Source of the DNA: Platynereis dumerilii
Taxonomy: Eukaryota; Annelida; Polychaeta; Phyllodocida; Nereididae
Length of the DNA stretch: 64,000 nt
Direction: 5' to 3'
Assembly: GCA_026936325.1 (NCBI GenBank)
Contig: JAPTHN010000007.1
Span: 16,800,337 to 16,864,336 of the forward strand
Below the pieces are notes generated by a model, which saw only the letters and a list, made by a program, of their open reading frames with translations, did no database searches and had not been told where the DNA came from. A program made the translations under genes and the position numbers. Below are positions 9,796-20,775 of the stretch, piece by piece. The number at the start of each line of letters is the position of its first letter. The first letter of the stretch is position 1.

Positions 9796-12158
9796 TCCCT
9801 TCTTCTTCTCAAGTTAGTGAAAATGCTCCTTTGGTAGGTCCTTTGAATGAAACTTGTGTTAAAATTGAGGGCTGTGACACTTTAGGTTTAATTGATACTG
9901 GTTCACAAGTGTCATGTGTGTCCGAGACATTTTTTCACAATCATTTAAAGCACTTGCAAATATTTCCTCTCACTTCAATTTTACAGGTTGAAGGAATAGA
10001 TGGGTCATATTTGCCATACACCGGATACATTGAAGCTAAGATTACATTTCCTGGCCATGTACTTGGTGATATTAAAACAATGATGTGTCTTCTTCTGGTA
10101 ACAAAAGATACCAACTATAACAAACATTGCCCTGTGTTACTTGGTACTAATGTGATTTTGCCTTGTTTGGAGTTGAATAAGGATAACCCAGGGAATATCC
10201 CTAGGGCCTGGAAGGTAGCTTTCCAGAGTGTCGTCAAAGAGACTTCTTCTATTGTCAACAATCCTATTCAAGTTAGGGAGGCTACAGAGGTACCGGCTTG
10301 GAGCAGTGTTATAGTTACAGGGTCTGCTGTTGATTTTGACACCAGGGACACATCTCCTGTTTTGATTGAGTCCACTCCGGAATCTACTGTTCCTGGAGGT
10401 TTGCTGGTTACGCCTGCAATTTATAACAAACATTCCATTCGGGATGAAGTTCCAATTCATGTAGTTAACACCTCTGATAAAAAGATTGTTGTGCCAGCTA
10501 ACTGCGTTCTTTGTCATGCGACGTCAGTCAAGTTAGCTTCGTTTGAAGAAAATTCTTCAGTTCCTTCGCAGAAGATCCATGATGCTTTTCCTTTAGAAAC
10601 GCTGACCACGGAGCAGAGGGACTTAGTCTATCAGTGCTTGGACAAGCATGTTTCCGTATTTTCCTGGGGCGACTGGGATTTGGGACATTGTGAAACAGCT
10701 CCGCACCGGATATTTGTGACGGACAACAAACCTTTTAGAGAGAGGTACAGGCGTATACCACCCCAAATGGTAGAGGAGGTCCGGGACCATTTGCAGCAAA
10801 TGATTGAGGCTGGGGTGATCCAGGAGAGCACCAGTCCCTATTCCTCTCCAGCAGTCTTTGTCCGCAAACCAAATGGCACTTTGAGGTTTGTCGTGGACTA
10901 CAGGAAGTTGAATAAAATCACCGTCCGGGACAGCCATTATCTTCCTAGAATCGACGAGACGTTTGACCGACTTTCGGGCTCATCATGGTTCTCGACTTTG
11001 GATCTGAAGGCCGGTTATTGGCAATTGGACATGGATCCCGAAGATCGCCATTACACTGCCTTTACAGCAGGCTGTTTAGGATTCTTCGAGTATTTAAAAA
11101 TGCCTATGGGATTAACTAATTCAGCTCCAACTTTCCAGAGAATGATGGAATCAGTGATGGGTCCTCTGAACTTACAAGCCTGTTTACTCTACCTAGACGA
11201 CATCATCGTGTTCAGTGACTCTTTTGAGTCTCAGGTGAGTAAACTTGATGCTGTATTGACTAAATTAGGCGAGGCTGGTTTAAAGCTTAAGCCAGACAAA
11301 TGTGTTCTATTTAAAAGAGAGATCAAATACTTGGGACATATTCTTTCGGCTGATGGTATACGGACAGACCCTGCTAAAATAGAAAAAGTTCAAAATTGGC
11401 CTGTTCCGCAGAATCGTAAGCAATTACACAGATTTTTGGCTTTTTGCGGCTATTATCGCCGTTTCATTAAGAATTTCTCGAAGTTGGCTTTTCCGCTTCA
11501 GAGATTACTTAGGGGTACTCCATCTACAAAACCCAAGAAATCCAACAAATCTAAAAGTAAAGCTCCCAAGCTGATTTATCCCCCTTTTGAATGGAACACT
11601 GATTCTCAACTTGCTTTTGACAATTTGTTAGCCGCCATGACTTCAGCTCCTGTTCTTGCGTATGCAAATTTCTCAGAACCCTTTATTTTACAGACTGATG
11701 CTAGCTCGCACGGTCTAGGGGCTGTATTAAGTCAAAAGATTGATGGTAACTTACACCCCATTGCTTTTGCTAGTAGGGGATTGACACCAACCGAGGCAAG
11801 ATATCCTGCACACAAACTCGAGTTTATAGCTTTGAAATGGGCGATTAGTGACAAATTTTATGACTATTTGTACTCTTCGGAATTTGAATGTCAGACAGAC
11901 AGTAATCCGATTTTGTATGTCATGACAAATGCAAAATTAGATGCCACTGGGTTACGGTGGGTCGCGGCATTGTCATCCTTTAACTTTAGTATAAAGTATC
12001 GCCCAGGCAAGTTAAATTCTGCAGCGGATGCATTGTCTCGGATGGAAGAAAATTCCTGTAAGATGAGTTCTGAGACTGTAAAAGCTGTTTTTGATGGCGT
12101 TAACAACAATGAATTGATTTCTGTGCTTACTATGTCTGTTTCTGTTGTTCCAGATTAA
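9738..12158 (+). CDS. pol: pol of gypsy copy 2: protease, reverse transcriptase, RNase H
   Basis: 806 residues with the same domain order as copy 1: DTGS-type protease, RT with YLDDII, and RNase H with TDASSHG. It differs from copy 1 by very few residues. It overlaps gag and is followed by the integrase frame. Confidence 0.9.
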   Translation: MPKTKIFKREKGYCGEQSVIPSSSQVSENAPLVGPLNETCVKIEGCDTLGLIDTGSQVSCVSETFFHNHLKHLQIFPLTSILQVEGIDGSYLPYTGYIEAKITFPGHVLGDIKTMMCLLLVTKDTNYNKHCPVLLGTNVILPCLELNKDNPGNIPRAWKVAFQSVVKETSSIVNNPIQVREATEVPAWSSVIVTGSAVDFDTRDTSPVLIESTPESTVPGGLLVTPAIYNKHSIRDEVPIHVVNTSDKKIVVPANCVLCHATSVKLASFEENSSVPSQKIHDAFPLETLTTEQRDLVYQCLDKHVSVFSWGDWDLGHCETAPHRIFVTDNKPFRERYRRIPPQMVEEVRDHLQQMIEAGVIQESTSPYSSPAVFVRKPNGTLRFVVDYRKLNKITVRDSHYLPRIDETFDRLSGSSWFSTLDLKAGYWQLDMDPEDRHYTAFTAGCLGFFEYLKMPMGLTNSAPTFQRMMESVMGPLNLQACLLYLDDIIVFSDSFESQVSKLDAVLTKLGEAGLKLKPDKCVLFKREIKYLGHILSADGIRTDPAKIEKVQNWPVPQNRKQLHRFLAFCGYYRRFIKNFSKLAFPLQRLLRGTPSTKPKKSNKSKSKAPKLIYPPFEWNTDSQLAFDNLLAAMTSAPVLAYANFSEPFILQTDASSHGLGAVLSQKIDGNLHPIAFASRGLTPTEARYPAHKLEFIALKWAISDKFYDYLYSSEFECQTDSNPILYVMTNAKLDATGLRWVAALSSFNFSIKYRPGKLNSAADALSRMEENSCKMSSETVKAVFDGVNNNELISVLTMSVSVVPD

Positions 12159-12203
12159 TCAGTTGATGTTGGGAAGAATTTCTCTACAAAGCAGTGGTCT
12201 ACC

Positions 12204-13910
12204 TTGCAAAGTCAGGATACGGCAATGGAACAAGTCCGTCAAGCATTAGTGCTACAGCAACCTCTCAAGTCCGACAATCAGGAAGCGCGTCTCCTATGGC
12301 TTCAGAGGAAGAAACTTCTGATGGAGGATGATGTTCTTTATAGAAATTGTGACATTGGAGGACATGCTGTGCGGCAATTGGTTCTTCCTACTGATTCCAG
12401 GTCTGAGGCAATGAAGATGCTTCATGATGACATGGGTCATTTTGGAAGGGAACGTTTGATGGAACTGCTGAAGAGTAGATTCTACTGGCCAAAAATGAGT
12501 GAATCTGTGAGTAAATATCTGGCGGAATGTGAAAATTGTTTGAAGAGAAAGAGGCTAGATCCAAGAGCAGAATTGGTTAACATCACTTCTACCAGCCCGA
12601 TGGAATTGCTGAGTATGGACTTTCTTGGTTTGGAGACTTCCACTGGAGGGTATAGCAATATACTAGTCTTGACCGACAACTTTACGAAGTATGCCATGGC
12701 GATTCCCACACGTAATCAAACAGCCAAAACTACAGCAAAGGCATTAGTGGATCTTTTTGTCAATCACTATGGACTGCCAAGACGCCTGCATAGTGACCAA
12801 GGCCCAAACTTCACAAGTAAGGTCATCAAGGAAATGTGTACCATGCTGGGAATAGAGCAATCCTTGACAACTCCGTACCATCCAATGGGCAACGGACAGT
12901 GCGAAAGATTTAACCGGACGCTGTTGGATATGTTGGGCACACTCCCTGAAGCTAAAAAGAGCAGGTGGAAAGAATTTGTTCAACCTTTAGTCCATGCTTA
13001 CAACTGTACCAAGAATGAAGTGACTGGCTTTAGTCCCTTCGAACTGATGTTTGGGAGAAAGGCCAGGCTACCGATTGACCACAAGTTCGGACTAGTTGGA
13101 AAAGATGAAGAGTTGTCCTACAATGAATACATCAACGGTCTTCGGAACAAGTTAGAAGAGTCTTACAAGATCGCAAGCGACTGTATGAAGAAGGCTCAGA
13201 AGTCATCAAAGGCCAGATATGACAAGCGGGTTCGAGGCAACCAACTTTCCTCTGGAGATAGAGTCCTCATCAAGAAGACAACTTTTCAGGAAGGAAAGCA
13301 CAAGTTGGCGAACCGATGGGAAGACCAAGTCTACATTGTTGAGCGGCAAATCCAAGATCTTCCAGTATATGAGCTGAAACCTGAAGATGGAAGAGGAAGA
13401 AGGAAGCGCCTTCACCGCAACAATCTTCTGTCCATAGGTTTGCGAGAGGAAGAATCTGAGGAGGAAGCTGGTTCGACTTCAAGTGAGGAGGTATTCCCTA
13501 TAGTGACTGAAGACCGCTCTAGGCCCATGACTGAAGACCGCTCCAGGCCCAGGACAGCAGAGATTGTACCAAAACAACAGGACATAGCAGAGTCAACTCA
13601 AGTAACAGAGACACAGAAAACTCCCGAATTGAGACCCAAGGATGTCACTCCAGTGACTCCTCCCCAAACCGAAAATCTTCGGAAAGAAGAAGAAAGACAG
13701 CAAGCTGAAGAAGAACCATCATCTGAGGAAGAAGTATGGGATGAGGAAGATCCTCCTCCAGTTCCTGCACTTCGGCGGTCCACTAGGACAAGGAAGTTGC
13801 CTGTCCGGTTCCAGTCAGGTGATTTTGTACTTGGTAAGGGTGGCCCAGTTGTTTCCTCTCAGGATGAAAAGATTTCTTTAGTTGCCAAAATGTTAGAATT
13901 TTTGAAATGA
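12204..13910 (+). CDS. Integrase region of gypsy copy 2
   Basis: 568 residues: HHCC zinc-binding N-terminus, DDE core and basic C-terminal module, as in copy 1, with a handful of residue differences in the acidic tail. The 3' LTR begins about 100 bp downstream. Confidence 0.9.
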   Translation: MQSQDTAMEQVRQALVLQQPLKSDNQEARLLWLQRKKLLMEDDVLYRNCDIGGHAVRQLVLPTDSRSEAMKMLHDDMGHFGRERLMELLKSRFYWPKMSESVSKYLAECENCLKRKRLDPRAELVNITSTSPMELLSMDFLGLETSTGGYSNILVLTDNFTKYAMAIPTRNQTAKTTAKALVDLFVNHYGLPRRLHSDQGPNFTSKVIKEMCTMLGIEQSLTTPYHPMGNGQCERFNRTLLDMLGTLPEAKKSRWKEFVQPLVHAYNCTKNEVTGFSPFELMFGRKARLPIDHKFGLVGKDEELSYNEYINGLRNKLEESYKIASDCMKKAQKSSKARYDKRVRGNQLSSGDRVLIKKTTFQEGKHKLANRWEDQVYIVERQIQDLPVYELKPEDGRGRRKRLHRNNLLSIGLREEESEEEAGSTSSEEVFPIVTEDRSRPMTEDRSRPRTAEIVPKQQDIAESTQVTETQKTPELRPKDVTPVTPPQTENLRKEEERQQAEEEPSSEEEVWDEEDPPPVPALRRSTRTRKLPVRFQSGDFVLGKGGPVVSSQDEKISLVAKMLEFLK

Positions 13911-14014
13911 ATTTGTATTTAGTTTATCATGTATTTTTTTTCTATTGTCATTCCTTATGAGTTGTTGTAGTTTTGAAAATGATGAGGTCATCATTTTTCT
14001 CTCTAAGGGGTGTA

Positions 14015-14680
14015 TGTTATGGTATTAAATTTTGTATCTATTCAATATATTTAGTGATAAGCTATTTTCACTTTTGATGAATCTAATTAAACTTGTCCCA
14101 AGAGGGCACCACGCTCCAGTGTTCTGTTTTCTTTTCTGATTACTGCCATCTAGCTTTTAACAACTTAAGGATTAAAATCTCCCAGGATTATTAGGGCAGC
14201 CTCTGTCATTTCAACTGAGTTCTCTGAATGGTTCAGAGCTCTTGTGCAGCAGCACATGGTTTAGCATTAATGTCTTACTGGTGAATGTTTTACTTTAATA
14301 GTATGAATGAATTGAACTTATGAATGAATGAATTTTATTACAATTAATTATAAGCAATTGTATCTAATATATTGTTTTTATAATAGGGAATGTACATACA
14401 ATGGTACTGTCTTTGTGGAATTGCTTCGACCATGTGAATTAGCAAGCCCCGGCTTGGGTAGGTTAACACATGTGTATTATGTAATAATTATCTTGTTAAA
14501 GGTTAATTTAATACATTTTGTTATTTATATATTATAGTATCAGTTATGGTGTTCAAATTACTTAATAGGTTTTTAATTCTTTCAGGGCTTTTCGTTGATC
14601 ACATGTTCTGCATATTTTGGGTGAATAAATCGTTTTTACCAACATCCGTCTTTCGAGTCCTACGAACTCCCACTATAACA
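14015..14680 (+). repeat. 3' LTR of gypsy copy 2
   Basis: 666 bp, TGTTATGG to CTATAACA, preceded by the same purine-rich tract as the middle LTR. The DNA directly after it (TCAACAAACAACATGCGG) is Helitron coding sequence on the minus strand, so this is the right edge of the insertion. Confidence 0.93.
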
Positions 14681-15480
14681 TCAACAAACAACATGCGGTC
14701 AAATTCCTTGCCATCAGGATGAGCGAAGTAGCGATCAACAATGTTTGTTGTCTAAATGATGACTCGTTTTCCCTTCTCTTTAGTTGAGTATGTTAGAAGA
14801 CATAGTCTTGTAGTATTGAGTGCACTGGGATGAAAACTAATTCGTGGGAAGATTCATGAAACTTCGTTCCGGTGCAGCGACCAACTGCTCCCATGGTACT
14901 CACCTCACAATGTGTCAAGAATGTGTATCCAATATGGTGCAGCTCCACTACAGCATCTTGGTTTTCCTTCCTGCTGAACTTCTTCCCAGGCAGCTAAAGC
15001 AATGCTGCCAGTCCTAGTTCTGATTTGGCTATGTAGGAAATGATGTACATGATGCAGCTGTAACTGTCAAAAACTTATGGCGCATCAATATTGGCATTGC
15101 ACAAGAGAATTCATTTAATAAAGTTTCACTTATCACTTGTTTCAGTGCAACAATTGCGTTTGAAACAACAGCCCTGAAGGTAGATTCCAGTTGTTCTTGG
15201 GTTAACAAGGCAGCTTGAAGAAAATGTTCTGTTGAGATATCTTTAATAGTATGCGTTTCAACATTTTTCCAAAAATTTTCGATGTTTTCTTGATCTCGTT
15301 ACTTCTCCTCATCGAAAGCATCTGCAAGCATCGCAATGAAAGTGCTGGAAGATAGGGGTCTTTGAAAGTGGAACCTACACACGGTCATGCCTTTTTTGCA
15401 ACTTTTAGTATGCTTGCTTGAGTGAGTTTGCAGTGATTGAACTTTTTCTTGAAGGTTGCTGTCCGTCCGAAATAAGATTT
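14681..15480 (-). pseudogene. Helitron replicase remnant interrupted by the gypsy insertion
   Basis: Reading the minus strand from high to low coordinates, several peptides match the Helitron Rep/helicase protein in the right order: THSSKHTKSCKKGMTVCRF near 15440-15380, the DIS-TEHFLQAALLTQEQLE region near 15200, MYIISYIAKSELGLAAL near 15050-15000, and IVDRYFAHPDGKEFDRM near 14700. They fall in different frames with stops between them, so the gene is dead. Helitrons are rolling-circle DNA transposons. The remnant stops exactly at the LTR edge (14680), so the rest should lie beyond the other end of the retrotransposon pair. No Helitron terminus (CTRR with hairpin) is visible. Confidence 0.75.
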
Positions 15481-15939
15481 CGGCTTATTTTTTTGTAAGA
15501 AGCTAGACTTTTGGCGTAGTAGACTTGTAGACAGATTTAGGCCAATACCTGAGGTTGATGGTGTCTCAAAAGTCGTCAGGAGGCTGGCTTCTCCTTTTCT
15601 GTCATTTCTGGTGGATAGAGGAATGTTGGTGATATGCAGTATTTTTTCCAGTGGCTTCACATGAAGTTTATGATAGCCAGCCTCATCCCTTGTGAAGAAT
15701 CTGAAGATAGTGCATGATAGTGCATCGTCAAGCAGTGGAGTTGCTGAGATCCAAGAGGCTGCAGTATCGGCGCTATCCACGTGGTCTCGTGGGCCCACTG
15801 CAGCGCTGCTGCATGGCTTCCCATCATCAACAATAAGGATACTGATATGCCTTATTTAGTCTCCAAAAACAGAGAAATGCAACACACATACCATGAGATT
15901 TCCCGCTACATCTACTAGCATGGCCATTGAATTTGTATC
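15481..15939. other. Unassigned stretch between helicase and Helitron remnants
   Basis: A 137-codon minus-strand frame (15385-15798) covers most of this, but it has no recognisable domain and its lower part lies in the wrong frame for the Helitron match. I see no gene here. Confidence 0.4.
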
Positions 15940-16210
15940 AGGGTCTTCTTGCCGCACAGGCAATGTGCCTCGTCAAAAGCCAACACCACCAACCATTCCT
16001 CATATACTTGGCAAAGTCTGCCCATTGTTCTATCAATAGGAAGTGCTTCTGGTGAAGCAAACACAACTTACACCTTTCATCTCGTAATTCCTCCTCATTG
16101 TGCTCACTTTGATGAGCGCACTTTAATGCCGAGGCAACTACATGATCAAAGAGTTGCGGTGATATGTACTTTGAAAGGTTGCCATCGCAGGTATGATCTT
16201 GAACCAAATG
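15940..16210 (-). pseudogene. RecQ-like helicase fragment
   Basis: On the minus strand the peptides VVFASPEALPIDRTMGRLCQ and YEEWLVVLAFDEAHCLC resemble the stretch of RecQ-family helicases that leads into the Walker B DEAH box (an SPEAL motif, then VDEAHC). Upstream in the same direction, LGIKVRSSK is similar to the RecQ region before it. Stops interrupt the frame. No motif I or C-terminal helicase half is visible. It may be a cellular or transposon-borne helicase remnant. It lies about 500 bp upstream, in transcription direction, of the Helitron remnant, but Helitron helicases are Pif1-type, so a common origin is not shown. Confidence 0.55.
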
Positions 16211-16259
16211 CTATTTCAGATGACCAAGCAGCCTCATTTTTGACAAGGTGAAGTATTTT

Positions 16260-19200
16260 CGCATTGGTAGATTTCCCATATTCTTTCATTACCATTCATT
16301 TCCATATGCAATTATCAGATTGTCTTCTTTTGCAATTTTACTGATGCTGTCCTTACGCATGATTGGAAATACTTCTTCCTTCAAAGCCCTTTGCATCAAA
16401 CTCAGACATATTCCAAAATATGAGGAAAAATTACGAAGACATATAAAATTCTAGCCTGCCTCGATATAGCCCATTAAGGTGCTGCAGAGGCTTAAAACAC
16501 ACACACACACTCCTTCAAAGCCCTTGAGGGTGAATGACAAATTCGACCAGCAATAACATCTGATTGTGTCGGCGAAGCCCTCTGACTAAGTGTGGTTGCT
16601 TCATCTTTCGCAGCGGGACAAGTCTTTTGGTGAAGACGCATGCAACTTTTCTGAATCCAATCCAAGCAAGAGGGACATGGCCCAATTGGCCCATGCATTA
16701 CTTGGACACATATAAGGTGTTGGATATTTTACTGCGACCCAATAAGAAATGGTCATGCCCCCTAGCAATCACTGTCAGGTTGTGCCATGATTTGCCTTGA
16801 TTCGTAGCAAACAGAGCAAATTCTTCCACCTTAAATTATTTTTAGGTAATGTCCTTAATCTCCTTCACTGATTGTTCCTAGGAATGGACGTCGTTTTGAA
16901 GAATGTGTTGTGAAAAATTAATGGTTAGCTTTTTTTAAAGCATAGAGGCATGCCTGCATTGAATTAGCAGACTTCTATTGGACAGCAGCTTCAGTCATCC
17001 TTTGCTTCATTGCTTAATCCTCCTCCTGTCCTAATTAGCCTACCGAGTGCATAAATACAGGACATAAAACCCAATCATTCATCCATTATTTGCAATTTGC
17101 TTTTTTCTGCAGCTCACGGGAGAAAAGGATGCCACATAGACAGAGGAAGACAGGTTAGACTACGCTTGTGATTGAATAACAAGAGTGATAGGGTCCTGGA
17201 GAACCACAGTTGGTTGGTAAACTGGCAGTGTCAAGCCAGCAAAAGGGAGGAATGCTCTGGGCCATATCTGTGACTATTCATCATTCACAAGTGCCCGAAC
17301 ATCATTTGTCAGCAGTGATCAAGCAACTCCCAACATCTTGTTTTTCCATCAATTATTTTTGTTTTCGACAGAATGTGATGTTTGTACTTGTAATCAAGGA
17401 CCTGCCACCTTGCCAGTGCCTTGGGCAGAAAGATCTAATTCACTAAAAAAAATATCTAAATTTAATCAGCTTTGCCAGATTTTCACCCTCTTCTCATGCC
17501 ATGGCAGTTCCCTCTGTGATTTTATGATATTCCAAATTGTTTCAGTTGTAATACCTTCACACAATTCATCATGTCATTCTGAGTGTTTGTACAGTGCTGG
17601 ATGTTTGCAAGATCTATCACAATCTCATCAGGGTTTGTGATTGGAGATTTCCTTAAGCCTTCATTGCCTGGGTTATTTAAAGGTAGGGTGAAGGCGATAC
17701 ATTGTGCCAGTGCTGACTTGATCTTGAGCAATCTTGACAATTTGTGTTGGAGATTTTACACTATTATGCTTTTATTGGCTGGTTTGTATGATGCCTAGAA
17801 AAATTATTTTCAAGAGCAAGCTGCATCAGAAAACATTGGGGGCTCCTGAAACACCCTAGTGGCCATCAATGACCGGTCCCAAGAAATTCTTATCGAAACA
17901 TGTCCAGCTTGTCTCCCTGTGTCCACATTTCCCCGGCTGATAAGGCCTGATAAGTCGTCCTTTTTTTGGAAACTACCGAGTGCCTGATAAGGCGATGAGT
18001 TACAGGATCTCCTACAGTCCTACGTTGTGTCTGGCATGGCTACGCTGAAATGCTCTTCAAAATGTTATGGATAGTTCCAAGGAATACAAGTGGATGGTCT
18101 TTCTGCTGGTAGATTATGGTAAGTTTTTTGAAATATGTTCTTAATTTATTTGATTTGGTCATTGCTTGTCAATAAGACTTTTGTGTCACCACAAGTGTTA
18201 CTGGCAATGATTTGATTGCCAGTACTTATATATAAGTTGTAACCCTTTATCTTATTGTGTTTAGCCATATTCTCTTCTTTGAATCGAACAATGACACCAG
18301 TAGAAAATATCTTTGTAACCACCATAGGAATAGAACAATGCAATTTTTTTTAAAAGTCATACATCATAATGATTGACCCAAGCATATTGTCACTAAGAAC
18401 TCCAGAAAAAATAAGCAAGGAGCAATAGCTGGTTTGTTATGGCATATAAATAAAATAAGTTGTCTGTCGTAAGAGGATTCTTTTTATTGGGGTGAGCATT
18501 GGGGCTTACTTTTTTTAAAAATTCGATTGTTCTGTTTGATCTGTTACATGCCATTTGCAGAGGCCATAGTTCACTTGCTCCACTTATGCACCTCCTTAAG
18601 ACAATGCAACAACATAGGGTTCTGTGTCATGATATGATATTGTGAGATATGCTTTGTAGTTAGTACTTGAAAAGTTCCACTTCAGTGTGGCAAAGATTGA
18701 TAATGAGGATTGATGTCATAATTTTTCTCAACCTTCCTTTATATATAGATAATGGCAGATTAGAATTATCAGAAATTTGTCAACAAATAATTTAATTTTA
18801 CTAATATTGGAAGAAATTCAACGAAGCCCGGCATCTGAGGTAATTCGTAATCATCTTCCTTGAACCGGTAACTTCTCAAGGTCGAGCTTATCCCATTTTG
18901 ATGTTTGCCATGGGTAACGAGAACTAAAAATTATTTCTTGATTAAAAAAGAATTGGTTTGTGACTGATGTTAGTCATTTGTCAAATTACAGCCCGAATAA
19001 TTTGGTCGTTCTTATAGCAACAATTCTTACACGTTGGTTCCGATATATTTATTGGCTCCGCCTCTGGCGAGAGCTTATGTAACGAGTCAGGCCCACAACG
19101 CTGTGCACAACTTCCTGACAAAATTCGAGATCGTATACCATTGTCCTTTGGTATCATGTTTTCAAATCACCAAATACCTGCTCTTTTCTATTTTGGCTCC

Positions 19201-19950
19201 AGTTTGTGCATTAGAAGTGCCATAAACACCCAATTACAAATTGCGCCAGGCCAAGCCAATGGTTGTAAGGCCAAGCCAAATTTATTTTTATGGTCAACTA
19301 GATCAGCAGCACAGACCAATGCTAACATACAGACTGAGCTCAAGTCTCACAGAGATCACCTGACATCTGGCCTGGCCTGGCCTGGCAGTGTGGCTGGTGT
19401 TTGTCAACACACCAGCAGTCCAGCACTCCATGTGGTTTCCACAACATGTACACACAGCAACATACAAGCTGTATGGATTCAATGAACAATGATAGCTGAT
19501 GAGTCTAAAAGTGTCACTATGACAATTTTCATTGCTATTATTTAACACTACTAGGTTCATTCTAGTTGTGACAATTTAGAAATATTTTGGTCCTACCTGG
19601 CCTTAGTGGTGTTTGTGTAAGAATGTAGAGAACTGTATTCACTCAGTCAGCAGTGGTAATCCAAACACATGGACCATGGCCATGTCCTAAACTGCTAAAT
19701 TCCATGCCAATTAAGTGAATTATTCCAACTCCAGATGCAGAATATATAACTTCAATGTCAGACTGGTAATTTCTTTGGAGCAATCATGGATAGGTCCATA
19801 GAATGACTCAAACAACCTGTTATACAGCTACACTTGGCAGCATGCTGATGCTACTCCAAGAATGTGATGACATATATTTAGGTTTGACCTGCATTTGTTT
19901 TACCCTAAAGTCCTTTCTGCTACTGTGCTGTTGCAAATCACTGCACTGAG
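16260..19950. other. Gene-free stretch, short repeats only
   Basis: I see no supportable gene. The stretch contains a short (CA)n run at 16497-16510, a few CCTGG repeats near 19365-19385, and a roughly 45-bp segment at 17817-17865 that recurs at 55684-55726. The text around 17030-17090 resembles 58650-58720 (a shared GAGTGCATAAATACAGGACAT-like core), so both are probably copies of an old interspersed repeat. Confidence 0.5.
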
Positions 19951-20105
19951 ATGGGGAATGTAAGAGGGGGGGGGGGGGTAACTGCTAGAGGTAGGAATCT
20001 GCAGGGCTAAATATGTGTCATGAGTCAGGCAGACCACAGGGGCCATTCAGCTTGGTACAGTTTCCCAAGCAACTTGCCATAATGCCATTTACATTGCCAC
20101 AATTA

Positions 20106-20285
20106 CATACATGATAGATAGATAGATAGATAGATAGATGGATAGATAGATAGATAGATAGATAGGTAGACAGGTAGACAGATAGATAGAAAGGTAGATA
20201 GACAGATAGAAATACACAGATGGAGATAGACAGATCAACAGATTGACACACGGACATAGATAGATAGATAGATAGACAGCTAGAT
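20106..20285 (+). repeat. GATA/GACA microsatellite
   Basis: Interrupted (GATA)n with GACA, GGTA and GATG variants. It is preceded by a run of G residues at 19968-19979. Confidence 0.95.
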
Positions 20286-20324
20286 AATCTTTTATGCAGC
20301 ATGTGACACTCATTGGGTAATAAA

Positions 20325-20516
20325 CAGTGGCGTCCCTAAGGGGGGCATGGGGGCCATGTGCCCCCCATACTGGACCTGTGCCCCCCAGGTCCCCCCCATA
20401 TGAACTTTCCATCTGGCTAAAATATACAATTAGTATTGTGGGTGCCCCCCCCAGAGAATCACGTGCCCCCCCCCGGTATCCCCCCCCTCGCTCGAGACAC
20501 CCTAGTTACGCCACTG
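20325..20516. mobile_element. hAT-like MITE with 8-bp target duplication
   Basis: 192-bp element with 16-bp imperfect terminal inverted repeats (CAGTGGCGTCCCTAAG at the left; CTAGTTACGCCACTG at the right). It is flanked by GTAATAAA at 20317-20324 and CTAATAAA at 20517-20524, seven of eight identical. The CAGTGGCG ends and 8-bp duplication fit the hAT superfamily. The interior is rich in C and G runs and has no coding capacity. Confidence 0.75.
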
Positions 20517-20524
20517 CTAATAAA

Positions 20525-20773
20525 CATGTCTTTGGTTAAACTCACACCTCAGCATTACTACAATTTAGTAGTAAGAACAGCAATGTGCATGAAATGCAAC
20601 TACTCCCTCACAAATAAACAACCACATTCTCCTTCTAATGCGAATGGCATACACTTTTTACATCTGACAAATTGTCAAAAAAGAAGCAGCTTTCGGGTTG
20701 GCGGAGCCGTGTGCTCTCCGAGCGCCCGTTCTAGTTTAAAGCTAAATTGCTGCCAACTTGAAACATGACAATA
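20525..20773. other. No gene seen
   Basis: Short spacer between two transposable elements. Nothing recognisable in it. Confidence 0.4.
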
Positions 20774-20775
20774 TA

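Larger units (their letters stand above)
7343..14680 (+). mobile_element. Ty3/gypsy LTR retrotransposon, copy 2 (internal region plus 3' LTR)
   Basis: Second copy of the same element in the same orientation. With the shared LTR at 6677-7342 it forms a complete unit. The leader differs from copy 1 mainly by extra copies of a 5-bp GACCT repeat, and the integrase tail has one extra glutamate codon. Near-identity of the LTRs and coding regions points to very recent insertion or amplification. It looks largely whole. Confidence 0.95.

Noticed and set aside
16492-16698. Minus frame with CPSCLDW and RLHQKTC, zinc-finger-like spacing
   Set aside because: Only one Cys/His pair in a 68-codon frame, no further domain or splice context. 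Not enough for a gene call.
18146-18343. Several 60-110 codon frames between 16.2 and 19.6 kb
   Set aside because: Overlapping in opposite directions, no domains, no splice-site support.
20018-20412. Minus-strand frames reading [11 protein letters not shown]
   Set aside because: Translation of the GATA microsatellite; not a gene. The same holds for the minus frames at 32562-33409.
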